From Clostridia bacterium (GTDB lineage Bacteria > Bacillota > Clostridia > Christensenellales > UMGS416): a stretch of 64,000 nt of DNA. Made by a program: the position numbers and the translations under genes. This document shows positions 34,346 to 44,507 of this stretch, piece after piece. The stretch covers positions 1 to 64,000 of the forward strand of contig JAFGUF010000025.1 in NCBI GenBank assembly GCA_016938675.1. The letters are read 5' to 3'. Within the stretch, counting starts at the first letter, position 1. Every line of letters starts with the position of its first letter. The notes below the pieces were generated by a model. That model did no database searches. It was not told the DNA's origin and worked only from the letters and a program-made list of their open reading frames with translations.

Positions 34346-34963
34346 TCAAGTCAAGACAGAGCAAATATCATCAAATATTTCCTGTATACTTTTATCGCCG
34401 TCGACAGCACTAAGAAGTTTTCTTTCCCTATAGTAGTCAATAAGCGGTTTGGTCTTTTCGTGATACACATTCAGCCTGTTTCTCACGGTCTCTTCACTGT
34501 CGTCCGGGCGCTGTATAATGTCTCCGCCGCAATCTTCACATGTCATTTTATTATATGTAGACACATGGTATATTGCAGAGCATTTGTTGCAGCTCCTGCG
34601 TCCTGCTATTCTTGATACCAGCTTTTCATCAGGTACATCAACATTTATAACGTAGTCGATATCTGTAATTCTGCCTAGCTCTTCTGCCTGTGCCACCGTT
34701 CTAGGAAAACCGTCAAGCAGGAAACCTGTATTGCAGTCTTTTTCTGATAATCTTTCCTTTACAAGGCCAATAACCACTTCGTCTGGTACCAGATGGCCAG
34801 CGTCAATATACTCTTTTGCTTTTATGCCTAGTTCGCTGCCTTGCCTTATTGCTGCACGCAGCATGTCTCCTGTTGAAATATGCGGAATGCCGAACTCACT
34901 GCATATCAGCTTTGCCTGTGTACCCTTGCCCGCTCCCGGCGGGCCAACAAAAATTAGATTCAT
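34346..34963 (-). CDS. adk: Adenylate kinase, zinc-lid form
   Basis: Interconverts AMP+ATP and two ADP. The P-loop is GPPGAGKGTQ. The LID has four cysteines (125, 128, 142, 145) that bind zinc, as in many Gram-positives. At 205 residues it is about ten shorter than the Bacillus enzyme; the gap is in the LID between the two Cys pairs. It lies 25 bp behind secY. Confidence 0.96.
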   Translation of the reverse strand: MNLIFVGPPGAGKGTQAKLICSEFGIPHISTGDMLRAAIRQGSELGIKAKEYIDAGHLVPDEVVIGLVKERLSEKDCNTGFLLDGFPRTVAQAEELGRITDIDYVINVDVPDEKLVSRIAGRRSCNKCSAIYHVSTYNKMTCEDCGGDIIQRPDDSEETVRNRLNVYHEKTKPLIDYYRERKLLSAVDGDKSIQEIFDDICSVLT

Positions 34964-34988
34964 TTTATCTCCTCGCGCAGAACAAGCT

Positions 34989-36242
34989 TTACAGGAAGCC
35001 TCTGTGATTGTGTGAAATCAACTGAGCTTCAATCTGTTTGGATGTCTCAATAGCAACTGATACCATGATCAATATCGATGTTGCCTGCAGCGGGGAACTG
35101 CTGCCTGTGGTTGCAAGTACAGCCATAGGTATAACTGCAAGAAATGCTAAAAATAACGCTGCAAACAATGTTATTCTTGAGCTGATCTTCTGCATATATA
35201 CTGCTGTAGGCTTGCCTTCTCTAATGCCTCTTACTTTGCCGCCGTATTTCCTAAGGTTTTCAGCCATCTCAAACGGATTGAAAGTAATACTGGAATAGAA
35301 GTACGCGAACGCAACGATAAGAAGTATAGTTACCAGCGCATAAGGAACTGTGCCTACTCCAAGATTCTGCATATAGAAAGTTGTGAATTTCCACTCAGGG
35401 AAATACGGAAGTATCATGGTCGGAAGGCTTACGAATGTCATTGCAAAAATCAAAGGCAGAACACCTGATGAGTTAACCCTCATAGGTATGTATGTTGATT
35501 GTCCTCCATACATTTTGCGTCCTGATATTCTCTTTGAATATACTATAGGTATGCGCCTCTCACCAATGTTTACATATACAACTGCTACTATTACTACGAG
35601 AACCGCAATAATAACCGCAGGTATTAGCCAGAATGATGCTGTCTTGTCAACAAATATACTCTTGAAACCGGTGATAATGTCTACCGGCAGCCTTGAAATA
35701 ATATTGATGAAAATCAGCAATGAAATACCGTTGCCGATTCCCTTTTCGGATATACTTTCACCCATCCACATGGCAAACGCGGTACCTGCTGCATGAATTA
35801 TTCCGATTATTCCTATCATGTACCATGCGTTGTTATATAGGATTCCTCTGTTGGTTATCATTATAGCCAAGGATTGGAAAAGAGCTAGGCCTATACCGAC
35901 ATATCTTGTGATTTTTGTTATCTTCTTTCGTCCCTCTTCACCCTCTTTCTGCAGTCTTTCAAGGGCAGGAATTGCCAATGTCAAAAGCTGCATAATGATG
36001 GAAGATGTAATGTATGGAGTGATACCTGTTGCAAGCAGTGTGAAGTATTTTAACGTACCACCGTTAAAAAGATCCATCAGCGCAAATAAAGACCCTTCGG
36101 CAACTTTTGCCGCAGCGTCAAAATTAACGTTAGGAAGTCTGATTGCCGCTGCAAATCTGTACACTAAAAGCATTCCAAGGGTAAATAGAATTTTCTTTCT
36201 TAAATCCTTGATTTTCCATGCATTGCGAATCGTTTCAAACAT
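34989..36242 (-). CDS. secY: Protein translocase subunit SecY
   Basis: The 417-residue channel of the Sec translocase with about ten membrane helices. Family motifs include the plug-side GITPYITSSIIMQLL and the cytoplasmic loops RKITKITRY and GKPTAVYMQKISSRIT. It works with SecA, SecDF (also in this window) and YidC. It starts two bases after rplO. Confidence 0.97.
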   Translation of the reverse strand: MFETIRNAWKIKDLRKKILFTLGMLLVYRFAAAIRLPNVNFDAAAKVAEGSLFALMDLFNGGTLKYFTLLATGITPYITSSIIMQLLTLAIPALERLQKEGEEGRKKITKITRYVGIGLALFQSLAIMITNRGILYNNAWYMIGIIGIIHAAGTAFAMWMGESISEKGIGNGISLLIFINIISRLPVDIITGFKSIFVDKTASFWLIPAVIIAVLVVIVAVVYVNIGERRIPIVYSKRISGRKMYGGQSTYIPMRVNSSGVLPLIFAMTFVSLPTMILPYFPEWKFTTFYMQNLGVGTVPYALVTILLIVAFAYFYSSITFNPFEMAENLRKYGGKVRGIREGKPTAVYMQKISSRITLFAALFLAFLAVIPMAVLATTGSSSPLQATSILIMVSVAIETSKQIEAQLISHNHRGFL

Positions 36243-36244
36243 GA

Positions 36245-36685
36245 TTAAATCACCTCTACGCTTCCTCCGGCTGCTTCAATCTTTGTTTGGGCGCCTTTTG
36301 TGAATTTATGAGCCTTAACTTTCAAGGCCTTGCTTAATTCACCATTCCCCATGATTTTAACACCGTCATTTATTTTTTTGATTATACCTTGCTCGATTAA
36401 TTTCTCAGGTGTAACTTCAGCGTTGGCGCGGAAATCATTAAGCTTTTCCACATTAACTTCAGCATATACTTTCTTAAAAGGATTTGTGAAGCCGCGCTTA
36501 GGAAGGCGCATGTAAAGAGTTGTCTGTCCGCCTTCGAATCCCGGACGCACTCCGCCGCCGCTCCTTGCTTTTTGGCCTTTATGGCCTTTGCCTGATGTTT
36601 TTCCGAGTCCTGAACCCGTGCCGCGGCCTAATCTCTTCTTAGAGGCTGTGGAACCCTTGGCCGGGGTTATGTCATGTACTCTCAT
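36245..36685 (-). CDS. rplO: 50S ribosomal protein L15
   Basis: A 146-residue protein with a glycine/lysine-rich N-terminal tail ([20 protein letters not shown]) that threads into 23S rRNA, and the C-terminal L15 domain ([20 protein letters not shown]). Late assembly protein. It lies 21 bp behind rpmD and two bases before secY. Confidence 0.97.
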   Translation of the reverse strand: MRVHDITPAKGSTASKKRLGRGTGSGLGKTSGKGHKGQKARSGGGVRPGFEGGQTTLYMRLPKRGFTNPFKKVYAEVNVEKLNDFRANAEVTPEKLIEQGIIKKINDGVKIMGNGELSKALKVKAHKFTKGAQTKIEAAGGSVEVI

Positions 36686-36706
36686 TATCTTTTCTCCTTA
36701 TAGCAA

Positions 36707-36898
36707 TTAAATCTCTTCAACATCAACCATATGCTGAACTTTAAAGATCATGCCGCGTATTGCCGCATTATCTTCCTTTACAACAGACTGGTGAATTTTT
36801 CTAAGACCTAAAGCTTCAACATTTGCTTTATGATTCTTCAGGCTCGAAATTGGCGATTTAACCAAAGTTATTTTCAATTGTTTGCTTTTGTTAGCCAT
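36707..36898 (-). CDS. rpmD: 50S ribosomal protein L30
   Basis: A 63-residue protein with [10 protein letters not shown] at the start and [11 protein letters not shown] in the centre, the L30 pattern. Small globular 23S-binding protein between rpsE and rplO. Confidence 0.95.
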   Translation of the reverse strand: MANKSKQLKITLVKSPISSLKNHKANVEALGLRKIHQSVVKEDNAAIRGMIFKVQHMVDVEEI

Positions 36899-36937
36899 AA
36901 TACTAAACTTTCCTCCTTGTAAGATTTACCGGCGCGC

Positions 36938-37435
36938 TTAAAGAAGCTCTTCTGCTTTTTTGCCGCGTGCTTTAGCAACATCTTCAATTGTGCGAAGACG
37001 GCTCAGTCCCTGTATTGTTGCCTTCACACAGTTTGCAGGATTGTTCGAACCCTGGGATTTTGTACGAACATCATGAATGCCAGCCATTTCAAGCACTGCA
37101 CGAACAGGACCGCCGGCTATAACGCCTGATCCTTCGTTTGCAGGCAGCAATAGCACTCTGCCTCTGCCAAACTTGCCTATAACTTCGTGAGGAATTGTTG
37201 TTCCAACTATTGGAACAGTCACTAAATTCTTTTTAGCGGCCTCTATACCTTTGCGAACAGCTTCAGGAATTTCAGCTGCCTTTCCGCATCCTACGCCCAC
37301 ACGGCCATTCTTGTCGCCGACTACCATTAACGCTGTAAAACGAAAATTACGGCCACCTTTAACAACCTTAGCTACGCGGTTTATAAAAACAAGGCGCTCT
37401 TCAAATTCACTTGCGGATTTTTCTCTATGTTGCAT
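36938..37435 (-). CDS. rpsE: 30S ribosomal protein S5
   Basis: A 165-residue protein with the S5 double-stranded RNA-binding domain ([19 protein letters not shown]) and the C-terminal domain ([20 protein letters not shown]). It helps decoding accuracy and mRNA entry. Eighteen bases after rplR. Confidence 0.97.
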   Translation of the reverse strand: MQHREKSASEFEERLVFINRVAKVVKGGRNFRFTALMVVGDKNGRVGVGCGKAAEIPEAVRKGIEAAKKNLVTVPIVGTTIPHEVIGKFGRGRVLLLPANEGSGVIAGGPVRAVLEMAGIHDVRTKSQGSNNPANCVKATIQGLSRLRTIEDVAKARGKKAEELL

Positions 37436-37453
37436 TGACTTTCCTCCTGTTTA

Positions 37454-37822
37454 CTAAAAGTTTAATCCAGCTTCGCGTGCGCCAGCTGCCAGAGCCTCTA
37501 CACGTCCTGCGTATAGGTATCCGCCCCTGTCGAAAACCACAGTTTTGATTTTCTTCGCCTTTGCCTTTTCGCCAATAGTTTTTCCTACTATTTTAGCTGC
37601 TTCAACTTTTGTCTTACCCTTCACCTCTGCCGCTACGTCCTTCTGCCTGGTATTGCAGCTAGCCAGAGTAACACCCTTCACGTCATCTATAATCTGCGCA
37701 TATATTTCCTTGTTAGAACGATATACGCAAAGCCTTGGACGTTCAGCTGTTCCGGATATATTGTTGCGCACTCTTATATGCCTTTTAATGCGCAATGCAT
37801 TTTTATCTTGTTTATTTATCAT
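37454..37822 (-). CDS. rplR: 50S ribosomal protein L18
   Basis: A 122-residue 5S rRNA-binding protein with a basic N-terminus, [20 protein letters not shown] and [16 protein letters not shown] near the C-terminus. Works with L5 in the central protuberance. Twenty-three bases after rplF. Confidence 0.97.
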   Translation of the reverse strand: MINKQDKNALRIKRHIRVRNNISGTAERPRLCVYRSNKEIYAQIIDDVKGVTLASCNTRQKDVAAEVKGKTKVEAAKIVGKTIGEKAKAKKIKTVVFDRGGYLYAGRVEALAAGAREAGLNF

Positions 37823-37845
37823 AACAATTACTCCTATTTAAGCGC

Positions 37846-38388
37846 TTACTTAGAAGCCGCCTTACCTTCCTTGCGGCGTACATACTCGCCTGCATAGCGT
37901 ATTCCCTTGCCTAGATATGGCTCTGGCTTACGTACCGCACGAATATTCGCAGCAACCTGTCCAACTAATTGTTTATCAATTCCCTTAACAAAAATTTGTG
38001 TGTTGCTTGGCGTCTCAAAAGTAATACCTTCTGGAGCTTCCATGATAACCGGATGGGAATACCCCATATTCAGCTCCAAATTGTTGCCTTTTGCCTGCGC
38101 ACGATATCCAACACCGACAATTTGCAGTTCTTTCTGAAACCCTTGTGTTACACCAATTACCAAAGAATTAACCAATGCTCTGTAAAGTCCGTGCATGGAT
38201 CTGTTTTCTTTTTTATCATTCGGACGGGTAAAGAGAATCTGGTTATCCTTTACTTCTGCCTTGATTACAGGATTAACCTTTTGCTTCAATTCGCCTTTAG
38301 GCCCTTTTACAACAATTGTGTTGTCTTCTTCAATTTTTACAGTTACACCAGCAGGAATGTCAACTGGCTGTCTTCCTATTCTTGACAT
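37846..38388 (-). CDS. rplF: 50S ribosomal protein L6
   Basis: A 180-residue protein starting MSRIGRQPVDIPAGVTVKI, with two L6 repeats and the end GKGIRYAGEYVRRKEGK. It binds near the factor-binding centre. The start is ATG at 38386-38388 after GGAGGGG; 19 further in-frame codons upstream overlap rpsH and are not family-like. Confidence 0.97.
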   Translation of the reverse strand: MSRIGRQPVDIPAGVTVKIEEDNTIVVKGPKGELKQKVNPVIKAEVKDNQILFTRPNDKKENRSMHGLYRALVNSLVIGVTQGFQKELQIVGVGYRAQAKGNNLELNMGYSHPVIMEAPEGITFETPSNTQIFVKGIDKQLVGQVAANIRAVRKPEPYLGKGIRYAGEYVRRKEGKAASK

Positions 38389-38401
38389 ATCGTTTCCCCT
38401 C

Positions 38402-38800
38402 CTACCAGATATAAGCCAGAACTTCTCCGCCAACGGATAGTTCACGTGCTTTTCTGTCAGTCATTACGCCTGATGAAGTAGAGATAATAGCTGTTCCTAT
38501 ACCATCTAATACCTTTGGTACTTCGGTTTTCTTTGCATATACTCTAAGACCAGGGCTTGAAATACGTTTTAACCCCATGATTACATTCTTGCCTTGGCTT
38601 GAATATTTCAGAGTAAGACGTATAATTTTTTCATTACCTTCATCAACCATTTTAACACCCTTGATATATCCTTCTTCAAGAAGAATGTCAGCGATTGCTT
38701 TTTTCATCTTTGATGTAGGTATGTCTACAGTCTCTTTGCGGGATACCAAAGAATTTCTTATCCTGGTAAGCATATCCGCAATAGGGTCATTTACATACAT
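38402..38800 (-). CDS. rpsH: 30S ribosomal protein S8
   Basis: A 132-residue 16S helix-21 binder starting [17 protein letters not shown] and ending in the signature [14 protein letters not shown]. In E. coli S8 represses the spc operon. The 84-bp gap in front of it holds a TTAGGT/ACCTAA hairpin and two CCAATTAGG-like repeats, whose role is unknown. Confidence 0.97.
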   Translation of the reverse strand: MYVNDPIADMLTRIRNSLVSRKETVDIPTSKMKKAIADILLEEGYIKGVKMVDEGNEKIIRLTLKYSSQGKNVIMGLKRISSPGLRVYAKKTEVPKVLDGIGTAIISTSSGVMTDRKARELSVGGEVLAYIW

Positions 38801-38884
38801 TTTGTTCCCTCCCTAATTGGTTAGTTGCTTTAATCATTAAATCTCTTAGGTTTTACCTAATTGGGATTACATTATGTGCCTATA

Positions 38885-39070
38885 TTACCAGCTTGCTTTT
38901 CTTACGCCGGGTATCTGTCCCTGGTAAGCAAGTTCACGGAAACATATTCTGCACACTCCGTACTTTCTTAGTACTGAATGCGGCCTACCGCATATGCTGC
39001 AGCGTGTGTATGCACGTGTAGAATACTTCGGTTCCCTTTTTTGCTTGGCAATCATGCTTTTTTTGGCCAT
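38885..39070 (-). CDS. rpsZ: 30S ribosomal protein S14, zinc (type Z) form
   Basis: A 61-residue S14 with Cys24, Cys27, Cys40 and Cys43 for zinc and the end [11 protein letters not shown]. The head protein is needed for tRNA-site assembly. Only the zinc form is present here; a zinc-free paralogue could exist elsewhere. Confidence 0.97.
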   Translation of the reverse strand: MAKKSMIAKQKREPKYSTRAYTRCSICGRPHSVLRKYGVCRICFRELAYQGQIPGVRKASW

Positions 39071-39088
39071 TAAACGTATCCTCCCAAG

Positions 39089-39628
39089 TTAATTAGCGAA
39101 GGGCATGCCCATAAGCATTAATAGCTCGTGAGCCTCTTCGTCTGTCTTTGCGGTAGTTACAAATATTATATCCATTCCGCGGATTGTCTCTACCTTATCG
39201 TATTCAATTTCTGTAAATATCAACTGTTCTTTTACTCCCATTGCGTAGTTTCCGCGGCCGTCAAATGATTTCGATGACAGGCCTCTGAAGTCTCTAACGC
39301 GAGGAAGGGCTACAGAAATCAACTTGTCCATAAATTCATACATGTTGTCGCCGCGAAGAGTAACCTTTGCCCCGACCTTCATGCCTTCTCTTAATTTGAA
39401 ATTAGCTACAGATTTGCGAGCCTTTGTAACAACCGGCTTTTGACCGGATATAATTCCCAGCTCTTCTGCTGCCTTTTCAATAGCTCTGGAGTTTTCCTTA
39501 GCATCGCCCAATCCCATGTTGATAACTATTTTTTCAATCCTGGGAATTTGCATAACGCTAGAATACTCGAACTTATCCTTCAGCTGAGGTGCTACCTCAC
39601 TTCTATATTTTTCCTTTAATCTTGGCAT
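39089..39628 (-). CDS. rplE: 50S ribosomal protein L5
   Basis: A 179-residue 5S rRNA- and P-site tRNA-contacting protein with [37 protein letters not shown] and the C-terminal [14 protein letters not shown]. It follows rplX by 40 bp. Confidence 0.97.
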   Translation of the reverse strand: MPRLKEKYRSEVAPQLKDKFEYSSVMQIPRIEKIVINMGLGDAKENSRAIEKAAEELGIISGQKPVVTKARKSVANFKLREGMKVGAKVTLRGDNMYEFMDKLISVALPRVRDFRGLSSKSFDGRGNYAMGVKEQLIFTEIEYDKVETIRGMDIIFVTTAKTDEEAHELLMLMGMPFAN

Positions 39629-39668
39629 TTTCTTACTCTGCCCTTTCTTTCTGGATTATCAGTCAATA

Positions 39669-39992
39669 TTATGACTCGAGTTTTTTTCCGCATTTTTTGC
39701 AAACGCGTTGCTTGGTTCCGTTCTCTAGGATTTTGAATCCCCTGCGTGTAACCTTTTTGCAATGTGGGCAAACAGGCATAACATTCGATGCAAACATCCA
39801 TCCTTCTTTTTCCATGCGACCGCCTTTTTCAGTGGCTCCACGTGGCCTTACGTGTCTTGTTACCATGTTTATACCTTCAACAAGAACGCGGCCCTCTGTT
39901 GGATTAGTCAGCAGCACTTTTCCCTTTTTGCCTCTTTCTGCTCCTGATATTACGGCTACTGTGTCGCCCTTCTTAACATGCATTTTTTTCAT
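39669..39992 (-). CDS. rplX: 50S ribosomal protein L24
   Basis: A 107-residue protein with the KOW motif [19 protein letters not shown] and [11 protein letters not shown]. The C-terminal half has CPHC and CKKC pairs that could bind metal. It starts early 50S assembly at the 5' end of 23S rRNA. Confidence 0.97.
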   Translation of the reverse strand: MKKMHVKKGDTVAVISGAERGKKGKVLLTNPTEGRVLVEGINMVTRHVRPRGATEKGGRMEKEGWMFASNVMPVCPHCKKVTRRGFKILENGTKQRVCKKCGKKLES

Positions 39993-40004
39993 TAAACGAC
40001 CTCC

Positions 40005-40373
40005 CTATAATACCTCAGGAGCAAGTGATACGATTTTCATGAAATCATTATCACGCAGCTCTCTTGCTACTGGTCCGAAAATACGAGTGCCCTTGGGTTG
40101 CTTGTCATTATTTATAATAACTGCAGCATTATCATCAAACTTGATGTATGTTCCGTCAGACCTTCGAATATCCTTAACAGTTCTAACTACAACTGCCTTA
40201 ACAACGTCGCCCTTTTTAACGGCTCCGCCCGGATTTGCTGTCTTAACGGATGCAATAATAATATCGCCTACTGATGCATAGCGCCTTATTGAGCCGCCCA
40301 TTACACGTATACACTTTATTTCTTTTGCTCCGCTGTTGTCGGCCACTTTAAGCCGAGTTTCTGGTTGTATCAT
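40005..40373 (-). CDS. rplN: 50S ribosomal protein L14
   Basis: The standard 122 residues, starting [19 protein letters not shown] and with [20 protein letters not shown]. It forms an intersubunit bridge. Thirteen bases after rpsQ. Confidence 0.98.
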   Translation of the reverse strand: MIQPETRLKVADNSGAKEIKCIRVMGGSIRRYASVGDIIIASVKTANPGGAVKKGDVVKAVVVRTVKDIRRSDGTYIKFDDNAAVIINNDKQPKGTRIFGPVARELRDNDFMKIVSLAPEVL

Positions 40374-40386
40374 TTCTCTCGCCTCC

Positions 40387-40641
40387 TTACTTGGCCTTCT
40401 CGGTTATTGTAACCAAGCGCCAGCACTTTGTTTTTGAAAGAGGACGGGTTTCCATGATCATTACTGTATCACCTATACCACATTCATTGTTCTCATCGTG
40501 TGCCTTAATGCGCTTAATTCTGTTAACAGTTTTTCCGTATTTAGGATGCTTTATCTTATCACGGACTTCGACGACAACCGTCTTGTCCATTTTATCCGAC
40601 ACTACAACTCCTGTACGTGTCTTTCGAAGATTCCTTTTCAT
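40387..40641 (-). CDS. rpsQ: 30S ribosomal protein S17
   Basis: An 84-residue OB-fold 16S binder with [20 protein letters not shown] and the end [13 protein letters not shown]. Fourteen bases after rpmC. Confidence 0.97.
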   Translation of the reverse strand: MKRNLRKTRTGVVVSDKMDKTVVVEVRDKIKHPKYGKTVNRIKRIKAHDENNECGIGDTVMIMETRPLSKTKCWRLVTITEKAK

Positions 40642-40655
40642 ATCTCACTATCTCC

Positions 40656-40850
40656 TTAATTCGCCATTTCGCGTTCACGAATAATAGTGTTTACGCGGGC
40701 TATGTTCTTACGGCATTCACTTATAACCTTTACATTCGGCATCTGGCCGGTTGCCTGCTGAAAACGCAGATTGAAAAGTTCTTCTTTTAATTTTTCAAGT
40801 TGTTCAACCAATTCCTGATCGCTAAACTCACGTATTTTTTCTGCTTTCAT
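40656..40850 (-). CDS. rpmC: 50S ribosomal protein L29
   Basis: A 64-residue helical hairpin protein with LEKLKEELFNLRFQQATGQM and ARVNTIIRERE. It lies at the tunnel exit beside L23, a docking area for SRP. Its start overlaps the rplP stop by one base. Confidence 0.96.
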   Translation of the reverse strand: MKAEKIREFSDQELVEQLEKLKEELFNLRFQQATGQMPNVKVISECRKNIARVNTIIREREMAN

Positions 40851-41281
40851 TAGGCTTCACCACCTTTGTCCAATTGCTCTTTTGTTCTGAATTTGGTCTT
40901 TATAGGAAGTTTATGGGCTGCAAGCCTCATAGCTTCTCTTGCCACTTCTTCAGATACACCTGCGATTTCAAATAAAACTCTGCCGGGCTTTACTACTGCT
41001 ACCCAATATTCTGGTGAGCCTTTGCCCTTACCCATGCGGGTTTCAGCAGGTTTCTTTGTTACAGGCTTATCCGGGAAAATCTTTATCCATACGCGTCCGC
41101 CCCTCTTTGTATAGCGAGTCATGGCAACACGCGCGCTTTCTATCTGATTTCCGGTAATCCATGCCGGTTCTTCGGCAACTAGGCCGTACTCACCATAGGC
41201 AATGAAATTACCTCTTTGGGCATGGCCCTTCATGCGGCCACGCTGCACTTTTCTGTGCTTTGTCCTTTTTGGCATTAACAT
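40850..41281 (-). CDS. rplP: 50S ribosomal protein L16
   Basis: A 143-residue protein that organises the A-site tRNA region. Starts [19 protein letters not shown], with [13 protein letters not shown]. The first ATG (41279-41281) is nine bases after GGAGG and overlaps the rpsC stop; the second ATG two codons later is too far from it. Confidence 0.97.
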   Translation of the reverse strand: MLMPKRTKHRKVQRGRMKGHAQRGNFIAYGEYGLVAEEPAWITGNQIESARVAMTRYTKRGGRVWIKIFPDKPVTKKPAETRMGKGKGSPEYWVAVVKPGRVLFEIAGVSEEVAREAMRLAAHKLPIKTKFRTKEQLDKGGEA

Positions 41282-42027
41282 TATGCGTTACCTCCCTCTT
41301 GGGTGCTTTGTCCCTTGGTGTTCTTTCTCGGAGGGCGGCGCTTAGCCTTTGGTTTTTTGTCTGTGTCAGGGCGTTCCTGTCTGTCATTCAGCAGCTGCTT
41401 GCCCATTACTTCACCTCTGTATACCCAAACTTTTACGCCGATTATTCCATATGTTGTCATAGCTTCAGCAAATCCGTACTCAATATCCGCACGCAGAGTC
41501 TGCAGTGGAATTGAACCTTCGTTGTAGCTTTCTGACCTAGCAATATCCGCTCCGCCAAGGCGTCCAGAAACCTGTGTCTTGATTCCCTTGATGCCTGCCT
41601 TCATAGCGCGGCCAATTGATTGCTTCATGGCACGTCTGAAAGATATGCGGCGCTCGAGCTGCTGCGCGATTCCTTCTGCTACCAGCTGAGCACAAGCTTC
41701 CGGCCTGCGAACTTCGTAAATATTTATATTTACTTCGTTTTTAGTAAGCTTAGCAATTTCCTGCTTAAGTGTTTCAATACCTGCGCCGGCTTTGCCTATT
41801 ACTATGCCCGGCTTTCCAGTATGAATTCCTACTATAACTTTATTTGCAGCACGTTCAATTTCAATTCTTGAAATTCCTGCAGGATATAATTTCTTTTTAG
41901 TGTACTCACGAATCTTATAATCTTCAAAAAGATATGCTGCAAAGTCCTTTTTGTCAGCGTACCATCTGGTATCCCAATCTTTTATAATGCCTACTCTTGC
42001 TCCGTGAGGATGTACTTTTTGACCCAT
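41281..42027 (-). CDS. rpsC: 30S ribosomal protein S3
   Basis: A 248-residue mRNA-entry protein with the KH domain loop [18 protein letters not shown] and the C-terminal [13 protein letters not shown]. The last 35 residues are a low-complexity basic tail, longer than in Bacillus. It overlaps rplP by one base. Confidence 0.97.
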   Translation of the reverse strand: MGQKVHPHGARVGIIKDWDTRWYADKKDFAAYLFEDYKIREYTKKKLYPAGISRIEIERAANKVIVGIHTGKPGIVIGKAGAGIETLKQEIAKLTKNEVNINIYEVRRPEACAQLVAEGIAQQLERRISFRRAMKQSIGRAMKAGIKGIKTQVSGRLGGADIARSESYNEGSIPLQTLRADIEYGFAEAMTTYGIIGVKVWVYRGEVMGKQLLNDRQERPDTDKKPKAKRRPPRKNTKGQSTQEGGNA

Positions 42028-42039
42028 TATTATTCCTCC

Positions 42040-42429
42040 CTATTCAGCCATCTTGTCCAGCACAACTGTTATGTGACTGGTGTAGTGAACGTATAGTTTA
42101 GCCATTCCTCTTGAGCCTGCGCGATATCTTTTCATCTTAGGGCCCTGATCGGCTGTAATCTCTGCAATATAAAGATTTTCTCTATCCATTCCCATATTGT
42201 TTTCTGCATTTGCGATGGCAGAATTCAATAGTTTTGCAACTATCGGAGATGCTGCCTTGTTCGTATAGTCTAATATAGTAAGCGCTTCATTTACCTGCTT
42301 GCCTCTTATCAAATCTACAACTATGCGAGCTTTGCGGGTGGATATTCTTATATGTCTTGCTGTTGCACGAGGACGCTTGTCAGCATTTTCTCTTCTGGCA
42401 GCAGCTTTTTCACGTATTCTTTTTGCCAT
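42040..42429 (-). CDS. rplV: 50S ribosomal protein L22
   Basis: A 129-residue tunnel-wall protein with RATARHIRISTRKARIVVDL and the hairpin GPKMKRYRAGSRGMA. It has about 18 extra charged N-terminal residues (KRIREKAAARRENADKRP) relative to Bacillus L22. Confidence 0.97.
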   Translation of the reverse strand: MAKRIREKAAARRENADKRPRATARHIRISTRKARIVVDLIRGKQVNEALTILDYTNKAASPIVAKLLNSAIANAENNMGMDRENLYIAEITADQGPKMKRYRAGSRGMAKLYVHYTSHITVVLDKMAE

Positions 42430-42440
42430 TACTTATCTCC

Positions 42441-42719
42441 TTACTTGCCGCCGCTGGATTTTGATCCGGCGTGTCCTCTGAAGGTGCGTGTCGGTGAGAA
42501 TTCACCCAGCTTATGACCAACCATATCTTCAGTTACATATACGGGAACGTGTTTCCTTCCGTCATGCACTGCTATTGTGTGTCCTACAAAATTAGGGAAG
42601 ATAGTTGATGCCCTTGACCATGTCTTTACAACCTTTTTCTCATTTGCGCTGTTCATAGCCTCAATACGTTTATATAAACGCTCTTCCACAAAGGGGCCTT
42701 TTTTTATCGATCTGCTCAT
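42441..42719 (-). CDS. rpsS: 30S ribosomal protein S19
   Basis: A 92-residue head protein starting [18 protein letters not shown], with [20 protein letters not shown]. Binding partner of RimM during assembly. Fourteen bases after rplB. Confidence 0.97.
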   Translation of the reverse strand: MSRSIKKGPFVEERLYKRIEAMNSANEKKVVKTWSRASTIFPNFVGHTIAVHDGRKHVPVYVTEDMVGHKLGEFSPTRTFRGHAGSKSSGGK

Positions 42720-42733
42720 TTAATTTAGCCTCC

Positions 42734-43567
42734 TTATTTCTTACGGCGACGTACAATGTACTTATCGCTGTGCTTTTTAGGTTTACGTGTCTTGTATCCC
42801 AATGTCGGCTTACCCCATGGAGTAACAGGGCTTGGCATACCGATAGGTGATTTGCCTTCGCCTCCGCCGTGTGGGTGGTCGCACGGGTTCATTACAACTC
42901 CGCGGACTGTAGGTCTCCATCCCATGTGGCGTTTACGTCCGGCTTTACCTATTGAGATATTGCCGTGGTCAATGTTTCCTACCTGGCCTATGGTTGCACG
43001 GCACCTTACAAGAACCATGCGAACTTCGCCGGAGGGAAGCCTTACCTGTGCGTAGTTATCTTCCTTTGCCATCAGCTGTGCTGCTGTTCCTGCGCTTCTG
43101 CACATCTGTCCGCCTCTGCCTGGCCTCAATTCAATGTTATGAATCATTGTACCAACAGGAATCTCGGAAATTGGCATTGCATTGCCAACCTTGATATCTA
43201 TATCTGCTGTTCCTGAAACTATAACATCATCATTCTTCAGCCCTAAAGGAGCCAGTATGTAGCGCTTTTCTCCATCTGCGTAATAAAGAAGGGCTATATT
43301 AGCAGTACGGTTTGGATCATATTCCAGAGCCGCAACTCTTGCCGGGACATTGTCCTTATTGCGTTTGAAGTCAATAATACGGTAATGTCTTTTTACTCCG
43401 CCGCCTCTATGGCGCACTGTTATGCGTCCGTGGACGTTACGTCCTGCTGTTGATTTCAGATCCGTTGTCAGTGATTTTTCAGGAGCTTTTTTTGTAAGCT
43501 CGTCAAATGTTGTAACGGACATAAAACGTCTGGAAGGCGTATATGGTTTATACTTTTTAATAGGCAT
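42734..43567 (-). CDS. rplB: 50S ribosomal protein L2
   Basis: A 277-residue primary 23S binder beside the peptidyl-transferase centre. Contains [17 protein letters not shown] and the conserved end [17 protein letters not shown] with the essential-region histidine. Twelve bases after rplW. Confidence 0.98.
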   Translation of the reverse strand: MPIKKYKPYTPSRRFMSVTTFDELTKKAPEKSLTTDLKSTAGRNVHGRITVRHRGGGVKRHYRIIDFKRNKDNVPARVAALEYDPNRTANIALLYYADGEKRYILAPLGLKNDDVIVSGTADIDIKVGNAMPISEIPVGTMIHNIELRPGRGGQMCRSAGTAAQLMAKEDNYAQVRLPSGEVRMVLVRCRATIGQVGNIDHGNISIGKAGRKRHMGWRPTVRGVVMNPCDHPHGGGEGKSPIGMPSPVTPWGKPTLGYKTRKPKKHSDKYIVRRRKK

Positions 43568-43579
43568 TTTGTGTCCTCC

Positions 43580-43873
43580 TTATCCCATTGACTCGAAGAA
43601 CTCAATACCCTTTGAGCCTTCTGTAAGTTTAACAATAGCTATTTTCTTTGTAGAGCGGTATCCTTCATATTTGCCAAGGCGTTTCTTTTTGCCTTTGCGT
43701 GTCATTGTGTTTACATCCGCTACTTCTACACCGAATACTTCCTCGACCGCCTGCTTGATTTCTGTTTTGTTTGCTTTGCGGTCTACTTCGAATGTGTATT
43801 TTTTAGATTCCATATTATCATAGCTGCGTTCAGTCATGATAGGTTTTCTGATAATATCATATGAACTTTTCAT
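43580..43873 (-). CDS. rplW: 50S ribosomal protein L23
   Basis: A 97-residue tunnel-exit protein with SYDIIRKPIMTERSYD and VDRKANKTEIKQAVEEVFGV. It docks SRP and trigger factor. Its start overlaps the rplD stop by one base. Confidence 0.97.
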   Translation of the reverse strand: MKSSYDIIRKPIMTERSYDNMESKKYTFEVDRKANKTEIKQAVEEVFGVEVADVNTMTRKGKKKRLGKYEGYRSTKKIAIVKLTEGSKGIEFFESMG

Positions 43874-44496
43874 TACGCGAATACCTCCTGTATACTTTCA
43901 ACAGCTGTGCGTGTCAGTATTAATGATTCGCAGTTCAATATGTCATAAACATTCATTGAAGTAGATATTGTAGTCTTAACTCCCTTAATATTGCTTGATG
44001 CACGAACAACGTCTTCATTAACATCCTTTGTTACTATCAATGCTTTTCCGTCAATCTTCAGTGCCTTTAAAACGCCGACCATCTCTTTTGTTTTTGGCGC
44101 TTCGATGTTTAAATCTTCAAGCACATAAAGCTGCTTGTCTGCAAGCTTGCCTGTAAGGGCAGATTTGATTGCCAGTCTGCGTACCTTTTTGTTTACGCTC
44201 TTTGAATAGTCACGTGGTTTTGGCGCAAATGCCACTCCGCCGTGCTTCCATACAGGGTTACGGCTGGAGCCTACGCGTGCACGTCCTGTTCCTTTTTGTC
44301 TCCATGGTTTCTTTCCGCCGCCGCTTACTTCTGCGCGGGTTAAGGCAGATTGTGTGCCCTGTCTTTTATTAGCCAGATGCGCAACGATAACTTGGTGCAT
44401 GGAGCTTGTTGATACCTCAACAGCAAATATATCATCAGATAATTCAATCTCTGATACTTTTTTGCCTTTTATATCATATGTATTTACTTTAGGCAT
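43873..44496 (-). CDS. rplD: 50S ribosomal protein L4
   Basis: A 207-residue tunnel protein with the extended loop GGGKKPWRQKGTGRARVGS. In E. coli L4 represses its own S10 operon by binding the leader; whether it does so here is open, but the leader of this operon is long and structured. Confidence 0.97.
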   Translation of the reverse strand: MPKVNTYDIKGKKVSEIELSDDIFAVEVSTSSMHQVIVAHLANKRQGTQSALTRAEVSGGGKKPWRQKGTGRARVGSSRNPVWKHGGVAFAPKPRDYSKSVNKKVRRLAIKSALTGKLADKQLYVLEDLNIEAPKTKEMVGVLKALKIDGKALIVTKDVNEDVVRASSNIKGVKTTISTSMNVYDILNCESLILTRTAVESIQEVFA

Positions 44497-44507
44497 TTAC
44501 TTCCTCC

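Noticed and set aside
39589-40281. 230-codon plus-strand open frame across rplE, rplX and rplN
   Set aside because: Opposite to three certain ribosomal genes, no ribosome site, no family-like sequence; a by-product of their codon use.
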